DNA of 64,000 nt from JAMXLO01 sp963794185 (GCA_963794185.1 CAWCDM010000086.1:1-64000); one strand, 5' to 3'; shown: positions 25,172-34,397, numbered from the stretch's first letter. Notes: generated by a model from the sequence alone, not told the origin. A program made the numbers and translations.

Positions 25172-26554
25172 CTAGCCGAACGTGAACTTCGCGAAGATCG
25201 CCTCCACCCGCTTGAGCGCCTTGTCCACCGCGGCGGCCGGCGTCATGCCGTTCTTGATGACATCGGCATGGCAATTGCCCCAGAGCTGCTCGGCGCTGAC
25301 CTGACCCCAGGCGGGATTGAATCCGTTGTAGGCGGGGAAGGTCGGTCCCAGCACGGCCTCGCGCACATACGGAGCGCGGTGCGGGTCCTCCTTGGTGTCC
25401 AGCCACCACGGGTCGTCCTTCACGATCTGCGGGATGACCGGCACCCAGCGGCCCAGGCCATTCTTCAGGTTCTCGTTCATCACCTGCGGCTGCATGAAGT
25501 ACTTCATGAAGTCCTTGGCCGTCGCGACGTTCTTGGCGCCCTTCGGGATGAAGCCGCCGCCGGCACCCTGCGGAGCAGGCATCGGCGAACCGTCATTGCG
25601 GTTGGGCAGGCCCATCACCACCGCCTCTTCGTAGTAGGCCTTCTTGTTCTTGATCATCGCGAGTTCAGTTGACAGCGTGCCGTCGAGATCCATCACGAAC
25701 AGCTTTTCGTGGTAGGCATTGTTGTCGTCGGCATCGTTCCAGGTGAGCGCCTCGGGAGGCACATAGCCTTCCTTGTAGCAGTTTGTCATGAATTCGACCG
25801 ACTTGATCGCCGCCTCGCGCACCTTCGGATCGTCGGTGTGCAGCTTCCCGTCTCTGGTGACCATGTCCTGACCGCCGTTGGCAATCAGGAAATGAAAGAA
25901 CAGACCATTGCCGTCGTTCGGTCCGACGGTGGTGATCTGCAGACCCATGGAATACATCTTGCGCATTCCCTTGGCGCGCAGTTCCTTCTGTACGGGCTTG
26001 AAGAAATCCCAGAAGGCATCCCACGTCTTCGGCGCGTCGGACAGCTTGAAGCCAGCCTTGGCAACCAGGTCACCCCAGATATGGAACGGGGCGACGGCCT
26101 GCTTGATCGGAACCATGTAGAAGCGCCGCTCCTTCGTGGCGCTGTTGTAGAAGGTGGAATTCAGCAACGCGGTCTCGCTGAGCTTGGACCTCTGCCCCTC
26201 GACGACGTCGCTCACGTCTACCAGTTTGTTGTCCCAGGCGTTCTGCGGCAGGATCGTCGCCGGCGCGTCGTGGAAAATGAGGTCCGGAACATCCCCGCTG
26301 GTGATCGCGGATATCGCCTTCTGGTTCAGCGCCTGGAATGGCATGACGCTGAGGTCGATCTTGTTGCCGCTGGCCTTTTCGTAGTCCGCCACGGTTCTGC
26401 GGAAGGCAGCGTCTTCCTCGGGCACGAAGCCCTGAACCTGCCAGACGACCGCGGTGCTGGCCGCTGCGTTGGCAACATAGGGACGCGCCAAGGCGCCCGT
26501 CGCCGCCAGGCCCACAGATCCCGAAAGCACCGAGCGCCGGCTCATGCTGACCAT
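25172..26554 (-). CDS. ABC sugar-type substrate-binding protein (copy 1)
   Basis: A 460-residue exported binding protein and the first gene of the minus-strand transport cluster. A twin-arginine signal (SRRSVLSGSVGLAATGALA) precedes cleavage near VANA. The mature part shows GFVPEEDAAFRRTVADYEK, TILPQNAWDNKLVDVSDV and ITTVGPNDGNGLFFHFLIA, shared with the other two copies. A strong AAGGAGA lies upstream of the ATG at 26554. The ligand is unknown; the pairing with MalF/MalG-type permeases suggests a sugar or polyol, while the acyl-CoA enzymes downstream suggest an organic acid. Confidence 0.94.
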   Translation of the reverse strand: MVSMSRRSVLSGSVGLAATGALARPYVANAAASTAVVWQVQGFVPEEDAAFRRTVADYEKASGNKIDLSVMPFQALNQKAISAITSGDVPDLIFHDAPATILPQNAWDNKLVDVSDVVEGQRSKLSETALLNSTFYNSATKERRFYMVPIKQAVAPFHIWGDLVAKAGFKLSDAPKTWDAFWDFFKPVQKELRAKGMRKMYSMGLQITTVGPNDGNGLFFHFLIANGGQDMVTRDGKLHTDDPKVREAAIKSVEFMTNCYKEGYVPPEALTWNDADDNNAYHEKLFVMDLDGTLSTELAMIKNKKAYYEEAVVMGLPNRNDGSPMPAPQGAGGGFIPKGAKNVATAKDFMKYFMQPQVMNENLKNGLGRWVPVIPQIVKDDPWWLDTKEDPHRAPYVREAVLGPTFPAYNGFNPAWGQVSAEQLWGNCHADVIKNGMTPAAAVDKALKRVEAIFAKFTFG

Positions 26555-26706
26555 GGCCGATCTCCTTCCCTGCTGGCCGGACGCAGAGGCGCCAGCCGTT
26601 CATGTCGGCGACGGCTTCAGTAGAGCCCCGCCTTATTGGCTCCAGCCTATGACGCCGCGCCGAACCTGGTCAAACATTCCGTGCCGCGCCGCCGAACGGA
26701 CCGAAT

Positions 26707-27678
26707 TCAGCCGAACGTCTTCGCAACCTCAGCCAGAACACCGGCGACCGAATCCTTGAAGCCCTGCATCGCGCCCGCAACGCCGCCGTCCGGTCCGGTC
26801 CAGTTCAACGTGAAGCAGAAGGTGACCGGCCGGCGTCCCAGCAGTATCTGGCCGGGAACGCAGAGCGCATGAAAATCCTGCCAGTCGATGCTGCCGCCCT
26901 TGGCGTAAGCCACCGTGTCCGGGGGCACCACGAGAGCGATCGCATCGGCCATCGCCTGGATGCGCTTGAACTCGCCGAGCGTCGCGGGCTTGGTGAAGTA
27001 CCGGCCTTGCAGCGCCTGCTGGTAATACGCAACGAAGGTCGCGGCGCTGCAGATCATCGACTGCTGGTCGTTGATCGGCGACCGAGGCGTGCCGGGCAAC
27101 TTGCCGTCCATGGCCTGCTGTATGCCGGTCCAACCCAGGTCGACGCCGGGAGCGGCGCCGGCCAGCCAGGAGAACAGCCGGCGTGTGGAGTCCGGGATGC
27201 GAACGCCATTCAGTCCGGCGGCGGCGATGAATGCGCGCACACGCTCGACGCCCACGCGATGCAGCGCCACGTCGGTCGCGGTGTTGTCGCTGTGCGTGAT
27301 CATCGCTTCGAGGACCGAGCGCGCCGGCGTGGTTCCGGTCAGATGCAGAAATACCGGGCTGCTCATCGAGCGGATGCCGTCGTCGATCGGCAACTGCTCG
27401 TCCTCGGACAAACTGCCCGCCTCCATCTCCCGAAGGAACGTCGCAAGGATGAACGTCTTGATCGCGCTGCCGACGAACATCGGCGCCTGCGGCATGTGTT
27501 CGGCGCGCCACGGCGAGGGCGCATGTTCCGCCTCGATCACGTAGCTGGTCGAGCCCGCCAACGCGGCGAACCGCGCCAGCGCGGTGTCGATGGCCGTATT
27601 GTCCGTCGTTGTCTGGGCGGCGGCCGGCCGCGGAAACAGGCCGAGCACGGGGAGTGCGAGAAGGGCGCGGCGATCCAT
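26707..27678 (-). CDS. Class A beta-lactamase-fold serine hydrolase, exported
   Basis: A 323-residue periplasmic protein with a signal peptide ending PAAAQ. The active-site motifs of the penicillin-recognizing fold are present: S71-A-I-K74, S130-D131-N132 and K260-G-G. The omega-loop segment, where true class A enzymes carry the deacylating glutamate (E166), reads STRRLFSWLAGAAPGVD and has no Glu. It may therefore be a DD-peptidase-like or other serine hydrolase rather than a resistance enzyme. It begins 9 bases after the OPRTase stop, so the two are probably cotranscribed. Confidence 0.85.
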   Translation of the reverse strand: MDRRALLALPVLGLFPRPAAAQTTTDNTAIDTALARFAALAGSTSYVIEAEHAPSPWRAEHMPQAPMFVGSAIKTFILATFLREMEAGSLSEDEQLPIDDGIRSMSSPVFLHLTGTTPARSVLEAMITHSDNTATDVALHRVGVERVRAFIAAAGLNGVRIPDSTRRLFSWLAGAAPGVDLGWTGIQQAMDGKLPGTPRSPINDQQSMICSAATFVAYYQQALQGRYFTKPATLGEFKRIQAMADAIALVVPPDTVAYAKGGSIDWQDFHALCVPGQILLGRRPVTFCFTLNWTGPDGGVAGAMQGFKDSVAGVLAEVAKTFG

Positions 27679-27687
27679 CCCGACGCC

Positions 27688-28437
27688 CTACGCGTCCGCC
27701 GCCGCCTTCCGTGCCATTGCTTCCTCGGCGGATGAAATGCCGCCATGCGCGGCCGACCACGCCACCGGGTCCTCGAGGAAGCGCCGCACCTCTGCTAACG
27801 CCGGTTCGGCGAAATACGGCCGGTCCTTGCATGCCTCCAGCACGTCCCACCAGGTGCACAGGTGGTGCAGCGCGATGTCCATCCGCGCCAGCGTCTCGAA
27901 CGCGCCGGGGAACACGCCATAGAAGAACACCACGAACGCGTGGTTCACGATGGCGCCGGCGTCGCGCAGCGCCTGGGCGAAGCGGATCTTCGACTGGCCG
28001 TCGGTGGTGAGGTCCTCCACCAGCAACGTGCGTTTGCCCTCGGGTACGTCGCCCTCGATCAGCGCGTTGCGCCCGAACCCCTTCGGCTTCTTCCGCACGT
28101 AGGCCATCGGCGCCAGCATCCGGTCGGCGATCCAGGCGGCGAACGGGATGCCCGCGGTCTCGCCGCCGGCCACCGCCTCGATCGTCTCGTAGCCGACATG
28201 ACGGTTGATCTTCTCCACACCCAGTTCGCAGATTTTTCCCCGCGCGCGCGGGAAGTAGATGATGCGGCGGCAGTCGATATAGACCGGCGAGGCCCAGCCG
28301 GAGGTGAAAGTGTAAGGCTCCTCCGGGCGGAAATTGATCGCCTGGATCTCCAGCAGGATGCGCGCGGTGGTCAGCGCCGCATCGCGGTCCCAGTCGGTGG
28401 CGGCGGTTTTCGGCATCGTGGGGATGTGCTTGGCCAT
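27688..28437 (-). CDS. pyrE: Orotate phosphoribosyltransferase
   Basis: A 249-residue pyrimidine-biosynthesis enzyme joining orotate to PRPP. The type I PRTase fold is visible: TFTSGWASPVYIDCRRI near the N-terminus, AVAGGETAGIPFAAW, YVRKKPKGFG and the PRPP loop TLLVEDLTTDGQSK. This is longer than the E. coli enzyme because of a C-terminal extension, as in many alphaproteobacteria. The start is uncertain: ATG 28437 lacks a well-spaced ribosome site, and a GTG at 28467 lies inside a strong hairpin (28459-28502). Confidence 0.92.
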   Translation of the reverse strand: MAKHIPTMPKTAATDWDRDAALTTARILLEIQAINFRPEEPYTFTSGWASPVYIDCRRIIYFPRARGKICELGVEKINRHVGYETIEAVAGGETAGIPFAAWIADRMLAPMAYVRKKPKGFGRNALIEGDVPEGKRTLLVEDLTTDGQSKIRFAQALRDAGAIVNHAFVVFFYGVFPGAFETLARMDIALHHLCTWWDVLEACKDRPYFAEPALAEVRRFLEDPVAWSAAHGGISSAEEAMARKAAADA

Positions 28438-28458
28438 TGGCGAGTTTCTCGCTCCTGC

Positions 28459-28502
28459 ATCGATCACGGACGAGGTAGCGTGCTACATCGTCCGTGATCG
28501 AT
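28459..28502. promoter_or_regulatory. Near-perfect 21-bp hairpin upstream of pyrE
   Basis: Positions 28459-28479 pair with 28482-28502 (ends ATCGATCACGG and CCGTGATCGAT) with one mismatch and a 2-base loop. It lies 22 bases upstream of the pyrE ATG and downstream of the membrane-protein gene stop. No U-run follows on the minus strand, so it is not a classical terminator; it could be an attenuation-like leader structure, an RNA-processing site or a protein-binding palindrome. Confidence 0.6.
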
Positions 28503-28577
28503 CATGGTGGAATCCCCGCCGGCAATCAAACGCGGTCGGGCGGTCGGGGCAGCATGCCCCGACCGCGCCCGAGCTGC

Positions 28578-29696
28578 TCAGGCCCCGCCCTGTCGTGGCG
28601 CGGGCGTTGGTGTCTGCACGGTCGGTCCCGCTGCCGCCGTCGCGCCGCCGCCGCTGGTGAACTTCTGCGCCTGGTCCTCCAACAGACTCGGCACGAGCTG
28701 TTCGACGAAGCCGGCGACAATGCCCAGCAACATGACGAATGTCGTCGATGACAGGCCGTTCATATCGCCCTGCAGCGTATGCAGCGGCGGCAGCAGTCCG
28801 GTCGAGAACAACAGCACGAACGTGCCACCGGATACCGCCCCGATCATCAGCCGCAGTGCACTGTCGGAGAGATTTCCGGCAATGCCGATATCGAGCGCGA
28901 CGGTTTTCCGGCGAATGCCAACGGCGATGGACATCACCGCGCCGATCAGCCCGGCCTGGGTGCCCAGCCAGAAATTGCCGCTGTGCTTGAACAGATTGTG
29001 CTGCGCGAACACCAGCAGGACCATCCCGACGATGCCGACGAGCAGCGTGAACCTGGCGTACTGGGCCTTCCCGGCGATCTCGCGCTCGTTAAGGATCGAC
29101 GCCTTGGTATCCTTCAATGTCTGCAGCGCATTCGCATTGGCCTCGGCATTGCCTTCGCCATCCAACGCAAGTTGCAGCGCAATGGCAACCGATGAGTCGT
29201 AGCTTTGCCGACGCGGCCAGCCGCGGAGAAGCGCCTGCAGCTTGGCGCGCTCGGTCCCCAATGGCAGCAGCAATTGCCGCAGCATCTTCCGCTTGTCGGG
29301 ATCGGACGAAAGCTGTGCCTGCACGCCTTCGCTTTCATAAGGCAGGTCGGCGGCTCGCCTTCCCGCGAATGCACGAAACCGCGTCAATCGCTGCCAGCCG
29401 GCCGGATCGCCTTGCTTCTCGGCATCCGCGCCGTCGGATTTGGGTTCCAGGCGACTATAGTAAACGACGTAATCCCGATCGCATGAGTAGATGTATTTGA
29501 CGGTGTTGCCCCGCTCGTCACGCTGTCCAACATCAAGACTGCACATGTTCTCAGGAGCTTGTGCCGGGGCCGAACCGGGCGCATTTTCGTTCGCAGGGAA
29601 TTGCAGGACGGCGGCGGCGGGTGTTTCAGCGACCGGATCGCTGTGCTCCGGCGGTGGGACTGACGGCTCGACCCGAGGTAGTGCGTCATCCGACAT
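28578..29696 (-). CDS. Membrane protein of unknown function
   Basis: A 372-residue protein that I do not recognize. The N-terminal 210 residues are soluble: a Pro/Glu-rich start, a short segment around KYIYSCDRDYVVYYSRL, then a helical part around DPDKRKMLRQLLLPLGTERAKL (quoted in part). Four hydrophobic segments follow at about 214-232, 243-262, 281-303 and 317-338, then a Ser/Gly/Pro-rich tail. GGGAGG precedes the ATG at 29696. It points toward pyrE but is separated from it by the large hairpin. It may be an envelope sensor or anchoring protein, but nothing proves it. Confidence 0.8.
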   Translation of the reverse strand: MSDDALPRVEPSVPPPEHSDPVAETPAAAVLQFPANENAPGSAPAQAPENMCSLDVGQRDERGNTVKYIYSCDRDYVVYYSRLEPKSDGADAEKQGDPAGWQRLTRFRAFAGRRAADLPYESEGVQAQLSSDPDKRKMLRQLLLPLGTERAKLQALLRGWPRRQSYDSSVAIALQLALDGEGNAEANANALQTLKDTKASILNEREIAGKAQYARFTLLVGIVGMVLLVFAQHNLFKHSGNFWLGTQAGLIGAVMSIAVGIRRKTVALDIGIAGNLSDSALRLMIGAVSGGTFVLLFSTGLLPPLHTLQGDMNGLSSTTFVMLLGIVAGFVEQLVPSLLEDQAQKFTSGGGATAAAGPTVQTPTPAPRQGGA

Positions 29697-29918
29697 TTTC
29701 TGAACCTCCCGTTGATGGCGCCTGGAACAGGTCGCCCGTGCAGCAGCCTCCGACGTGGCAAATTGATCGCTCGATGTAGGATGCGGATGCCACGCCTTCG
29801 ACATCAGAGTTCTGTGAACCATCTCACAGGCCCTGGACATTTCCGGAAAATGCCGCCGATGGTTGACGATCGCGGTGGGGCGCGGTCAGGTGCGTCCGAT
29901 CGGCAAGGAGCTCCACAC

Positions 29919-31016
29919 ATGGCGCGCACCCATCGTATCGCGGTCGTTCCCGGCGACGGCATCGGCAAGGAGACCGTGCCGGAGGCGCTGAACGTGCTGG
30001 ACGCGGCCTCGCGCCGGTTCGGCTTCGCGCTCGAGTTCGCGCACTACGACTGGTCGTGCGAGACGTACAAGAAGACCGGCGCGATGATGCCGGCGGACGG
30101 CATGGAGCGTCTCGCGCAGTTGGATTCGATCCTGCTGGGCGCGGTCGGCTGGCCCGACGTGCCGGACCACATCTCGCTGTGGGGCCTGCTGATCCCGATC
30201 CGGCGCGGCTTCGATCAGTATGTGAACCTGCGCCCGTGCAAGCTGATGCCCGGCGTGCGCACGCCGCTCGCCGGTCGCACCGAGGCCGACATCGATTTTT
30301 TCGTCGTTCGCGAGAACACCGAGGGAGAGTATTCCTCGGTCGGCGGGCGGATGTTCATCGACACGGAACGCGAGTTCGTCTCCCAGCAGAGCGTGTTCAG
30401 CCGCCACGGCGTGGACCGCATCCTCAAATTCGCCTTTGAACTCGCGATGACCCGGCCGAAGAAGCACCTGACATCGGCGACCAAGTCGAATGGCATCACC
30501 TTCACCATGCCGTACTGGGACGAGCGCTTCGCGCTGATGGGGAAATCGTATCCCGACATCCGCACCGACCAGTTCCACATCGACATCCTGTGCGCGCATT
30601 TCGTGCAGCATCCGGACTGGTTCGACGTGGTGGTGGGTTCCAACCTGTTCGGCGACATCCTGTCCGATCTTGGTCCCGCGGTGGCCGGTTCGATCGGCAT
30701 CGCGCCGTCGGCCAACATCAATCCGGAGCGCCGGTTTCCCTCGATGTTCGAACCGGTGCACGGCTCGGCACCCGACATTGCAGGAAAATTCATCTGCAAC
30801 CCGATCGGACAGATCTGGTCGGCCGGGCTGATGCTGGAGCATCTCGGCGAGGCGGAGGCGGGCAGGGCGGTCGTCGCCGCGATCGAGACGCTGCTGCGCG
30901 AGAGCGGCCCCAGGACGCGCGACATGGGCGGCCAGGCCGGCACCGCGGATGTGGGGAAGCGCATTGGCGGAGATCGTGGCGGCACGCTAAGGGGCCGCGC
31001 CTTCGGTTCTCTTTGA
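29919..31016 (+). CDS. Tartrate/D-malate dehydrogenase family protein (C-terminal frameshift)
   Basis: A decarboxylating NAD-dependent beta-hydroxyacid dehydrogenase of the isocitrate/isopropylmalate family, closest in pattern to tartrate dehydrogenase (D-malate decarboxylase). Seen are VVPGDGIGKE, GAVGWPDVPDHISLWGLL, IRRGFDQYVNLRP, VVRENTEGEYSSVGG, the DILSDLGPAVAGSIG metal/substrate region and FEPVHGSAPDIAGK. One extra base at 30960 changes the last residues: the family ending VGKALAEIVAAR, with a stop at 30988-30990, is found in the next frame, whereas the given frame runs on to 31016. The catalytic core is unaffected. AAGGAG precedes the ATG. The downstream gene is a DMT permease. Confidence 0.92.
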   Translation: MARTHRIAVVPGDGIGKETVPEALNVLDAASRRFGFALEFAHYDWSCETYKKTGAMMPADGMERLAQLDSILLGAVGWPDVPDHISLWGLLIPIRRGFDQYVNLRPCKLMPGVRTPLAGRTEADIDFFVVRENTEGEYSSVGGRMFIDTEREFVSQQSVFSRHGVDRILKFAFELAMTRPKKHLTSATKSNGITFTMPYWDERFALMGKSYPDIRTDQFHIDILCAHFVQHPDWFDVVVGSNLFGDILSDLGPAVAGSIGIAPSANINPERRFPSMFEPVHGSAPDIAGKFICNPIGQIWSAGLMLEHLGEAEAGRAVVAAIETLLRESGPRTRDMGGQAGTADVGKRIGGDRGGTLRGRAFGSL

Positions 31017-31031
31017 CGGGGTCTCCCGACG

Positions 31032-31937
31032 ATGTCGGACGGAAAAGGCGCTGTCGGAGCCCTGCGCAGCGCGCCCGACGTGTTGCGCGGCATCCTGCTG
31101 ATGTGTGCCGGTACGTCGTTCTTTCCGTTCATGAACGCGGCGGTAAAGCTGCTCGCCGTGAATTATCCCGTCGCCCAGATCGTATGGGCGCGCTTCACCG
31201 GCCATCTCATCATCATGCTGCTGGTGTTCCTGCCGCACTACAAGTGGTCGCTGCTGCGTACCCGGCGTCCCGCCGTGCAATTCGGCCGCTCGGCTCTGAT
31301 GCTGCTCAGCAACCTCGTCTTTGTCGTCGCCATCGCGCGCGTGCCGCTCGCCACGGCCTCCGCGATCGGCTTCACTTCGCCACTCATCGTGACCGCGCTG
31401 TCGGTCCCGCTGCTGCACGAGAGCGTCGGCTGGCGCCGGTGGAGCGCGGTGATCGTCGGCTTCGCCGGCGCGCTGATGGTGATCCGGCCAGGCAGCGGCC
31501 TGCAGGACCCCGCGGTGCTTCTGCTGTTGCTCTCGGCCCTGACCTACGCGCTGTATCAGATCGCCACCCGCTGGGTCGGCCGATATGACAGTGCCGCGAC
31601 CGGCATCGTTTTCGCCGCCCTGCTGGGGTCGCTGGCGACCAGCCTGGTGCTGCCCCTTGTGTTCGTGCCGCCACGGACGCTGTTCGACGCGCTGCTGTTC
31701 TGTTGCCTCGGTCTGCTCGGCGGCGCCGGGCATTATCTGATCATCCGCGCCTTCCAGCTCGGTCCCGCCGCGGTGCTGGCGCCGCTCGGCTATGTCGAGC
31801 TGGTCGGTACTGCCGTGCTTGGCTACGTGATCTTCGACAATTTTCCCGATTTGTGGACCTGGCTGGGGGCGTTCGTGATCATCGGCTCCGGCCTTTATAT
31901 CGCGTGGCGCGAGCGCATGCGGCGGGGGCCTGCGTAG
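31032..31937 (+). CDS. EamA/DMT-family membrane transporter
   Basis: A 301-residue protein with ten hydrophobic segments in two EamA halves (about 15-145 and 160-295). Typical segments are MNAAVKLLAVNYPVAQIVWARF, quoted in part as AVNYPVAQIVWARF, and ATASAIGFTSPLIVTALSV in the first half, with GPAAVLAPLGYVELVGTAVLG in the second, quoted as APLGYVELVGTAVLG. DMT proteins export or import metabolites; the substrate cannot be told. It follows the dehydrogenase gene closely in the same direction and converges on gyrB. Confidence 0.9.
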   Translation: MSDGKGAVGALRSAPDVLRGILLMCAGTSFFPFMNAAVKLLAVNYPVAQIVWARFTGHLIIMLLVFLPHYKWSLLRTRRPAVQFGRSALMLLSNLVFVVAIARVPLATASAIGFTSPLIVTALSVPLLHESVGWRRWSAVIVGFAGALMVIRPGSGLQDPAVLLLLLSALTYALYQIATRWVGRYDSAATGIVFAALLGSLATSLVLPLVFVPPRTLFDALLFCCLGLLGGAGHYLIIRAFQLGPAAVLAPLGYVELVGTAVLGYVIFDNFPDLWTWLGAFVIIGSGLYIAWRERMRRGPA

Positions 31938-31967
31938 CCCACCCGCACACGGTCCAATGACGAATCG

Positions 31968-34397
31968 CTACACGTCCAGGTTGGCCACCTTCAGCGCGTT
32001 GCCGACGATGAAATCGCGTCGCGGCTCCACCACGTCGCCCATCAGCGTGCTGAACACCTGCGCGGCGTCCTCGCTGTCGCCCACCTTCACCTGCAGCAGC
32101 GTCCGCACGGCCGGATCGAGCGTGGTCTTCCACAGCTGGTCCGGATTCATCTCGCCCAGGCCCTTGAAGCGCTGCACCGTCAGCCCGCGGCGACCATGCG
32201 CGATGATCCGGTCGAACGCCGCGGCCGGACCCGCGACCGCCACCTCCTGCGCATCCAGCTTCAGCTTCGCCGGCTCGCGGAACTTCGCGGCCAGCACCGC
32301 GGCCCGCTCGTCCAGCCAGCGCGCCTCGGAACTGCGCAGCGAGGCGCCATCCAGCGTGTGCCGTTCCGCCACGCCGCGCACGGTGCGGGAGATCGTCAGC
32401 CCGCCATCGGCGCTGACCACCCAGCCCCGCTCGTTCGGCAGCGACACCGCGTTCAGCCGCCCGGCCAGGCCGGGTGCCGCGGCCGTGGCGCGCGTCGCAT
32501 CGGGCGTGAGCGCTCCGGCGATCGCCGCCTGCTCGAGCAGCGCAACCGGCGTCGTGCCGGCGAGCCGGCGGAGCTGCAATGTCGCCTCGCGCAGCAGACG
32601 CACCTCGATGCGCAACTCGTCGCCCTCGAACACCCGGCCGTCGGCGTAGCTCAGCCGCGCATCGGCCAGGGCCTTGTCGAGCAGGAAGGTCTCCAGCGCA
32701 TCGTCGTCCTTCAGATAGCGCTCGTCGTTGCCGCGCTTGGCGCGATACAGCGGCGGCTGGGCGATGAACAGATGGCCGCGATCGATCAGGTCCGGCATCT
32801 GGCGGAAGAAGAACGTCAGCAGCAGCGTGCGGATATGCGAGCCGTCCACATCGGCGTCCGTCATGATCACGATGCGGTGGTAGCGCAGCTTCGTAATGTC
32901 GAACCCGCCCTGATCGGGTTCACCGCGGCCGATGCCCGTCCCGAGCGCGGTGATCAGCGTGCCGATCTCGGCGCTGCCCAGCATGCGGTCGAACCGCGCG
33001 CGCTCGACGTTCAGGATCTTGCCCTTCAGCGGCAGGATCGCCTGGAATTTTCGGTGCCGCCCCTGCTTGGCCGACCCGCCGGCGCTGTCGCCCTCGACGA
33101 TGAAGATTTCCGACTTGGCCGGGTCGCGCTCCTGGCAGTCGGCGAGCTTGCCGGGCAGCGTGGAAACGTCCAGCACGCCCTTGCGCCGCGTCAGTTCGCG
33201 CGCCTTGCGGGCCGCCTCGCGCGCGGCGGCGGCGTCCATCACCTTCTGGATGATGGATTTCGCCTCCTTCGGATGCGTCTCGAACCAGTGCGCGATGGCG
33301 TCGGCGGTGGCGGCCTGCACCACCGGCTGCACCTCCGACGACACCAGCTTGTCCTTGGTCTGCGAGGAGAACTTCGGGTCCGGCACCTTCACCGACAGCA
33401 CCGCGGTCATGCCCTCGCGCATGTCCTCGCCGACCAATTGCAGTTGGTCCTTCTTGCCCATGCCCTCGGCGTATTTCGTCACCGCGCGGGTCAGCGCCTG
33501 GCGGAAGCCGGCGAGATGCGTGCCGCCGTCGCGCTGCGAGATGTTGTTGGTGAAGCACAGCATCGTCTCGTGGAAGCTGTCGTTCCACGACAATGCGAAC
33601 TCCACCCGGATGCCCAGCGCATCATCGGCGGCACGCAGGCTGATCGGCGGCGTGAACACCGCGGTCTTGCCACGGTCGAGCCACTCGACGAACGCCACCA
33701 GCCCGCCGTCGTAGCGCAGCACGCTTTCCACCGCAGGCGCGTGGCGTTCGTCGCGCAGCACGATGGTCACGCCGGAATTCAGGAACGCCAGCTCGCGCAG
33801 CCGCCGCTCCAGCAAGGTGAAATCGAATTCGGTGTGGGTGAAGGTTCCGGGGCTCGGCTTGAACGTCACCTCGGTGCCGTTGCGGTGCTCGCCGGAGCCG
33901 ACCACGGCGAGCGGGGCGTCCGCGTCGCCATGGTGGAAGCGGATCAGATGCTCGACGCCGTGGCGCCAGACGCGCACCTCCATCCACTCGGAGAGCGCGT
34001 TCACCACCGCGGCGCCGACGCCGTGCAGCCCGCCGGAGACCTTGTAGGAGTTCTGGTTGAATTTGCCCCCGGCATGCAACCTAGTCAGCACCACTTCGGC
34101 GGCGGAGATGCCTTCCTCGGGATGGATATCGACCGGGATCCCGCGGCCGTCGTCGCGCACGGTGACGCTGCCGTCGCCGTTCAGCACCAGCTCGACCCTG
34201 GTGGCGAAACCCGCCTGCGCCTCGTCCATTGCGTTGTCGATGATCTCGAACGCCATATGGTGCAGGCCGGATCCATCGTCGGTGTCGCCGATATACATGC
34301 CGGGGCGCCGGCGCACGGCGTCGAGGCCCTTCAGGACCGAGATGGACGCGGCATCATAGGCGTCAGAATCAGGCTGCGGCGAGGTGTCTTCGGACAT
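31968..34397 (-). CDS. gyrB: DNA gyrase subunit B
   Basis: An 809-residue ATPase subunit of DNA gyrase. The GHKL ATPase N-terminus shows RRPGMYIGDTDDGSGLHH, EIIDNAMDEA, DDGRGIPVDIHPEEG and GGLHGVGAAVVNALS; the Toprim domain has EGDSAGGSA and MTDADVDGSHIRTLLL; the C-terminal part ends with QRFKGLGEMNPDQLW. No intein or long insertion is present. It lies 50 bases downstream of recF on the same strand, the classic recF-gyrB pair, without dnaA or dnaN in view. Confidence 0.98.
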   Translation of the reverse strand: MSEDTSPQPDSDAYDAASISVLKGLDAVRRRPGMYIGDTDDGSGLHHMAFEIIDNAMDEAQAGFATRVELVLNGDGSVTVRDDGRGIPVDIHPEEGISAAEVVLTRLHAGGKFNQNSYKVSGGLHGVGAAVVNALSEWMEVRVWRHGVEHLIRFHHGDADAPLAVVGSGEHRNGTEVTFKPSPGTFTHTEFDFTLLERRLRELAFLNSGVTIVLRDERHAPAVESVLRYDGGLVAFVEWLDRGKTAVFTPPISLRAADDALGIRVEFALSWNDSFHETMLCFTNNISQRDGGTHLAGFRQALTRAVTKYAEGMGKKDQLQLVGEDMREGMTAVLSVKVPDPKFSSQTKDKLVSSEVQPVVQAATADAIAHWFETHPKEAKSIIQKVMDAAAAREAARKARELTRRKGVLDVSTLPGKLADCQERDPAKSEIFIVEGDSAGGSAKQGRHRKFQAILPLKGKILNVERARFDRMLGSAEIGTLITALGTGIGRGEPDQGGFDITKLRYHRIVIMTDADVDGSHIRTLLLTFFFRQMPDLIDRGHLFIAQPPLYRAKRGNDERYLKDDDALETFLLDKALADARLSYADGRVFEGDELRIEVRLLREATLQLRRLAGTTPVALLEQAAIAGALTPDATRATAAAPGLAGRLNAVSLPNERGWVVSADGGLTISRTVRGVAERHTLDGASLRSSEARWLDERAAVLAAKFREPAKLKLDAQEVAVAGPAAAFDRIIAHGRRGLTVQRFKGLGEMNPDQLWKTTLDPAVRTLLQVKVGDSEDAAQVFSTLMGDVVEPRRDFIVGNALKVANLDV

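Noticed and set aside
28459..28502. Hairpin as a rho-independent terminator of the membrane-protein gene
   Set aside because: No U-run follows on the relevant strand, although rho-dependent or processing roles remain open.
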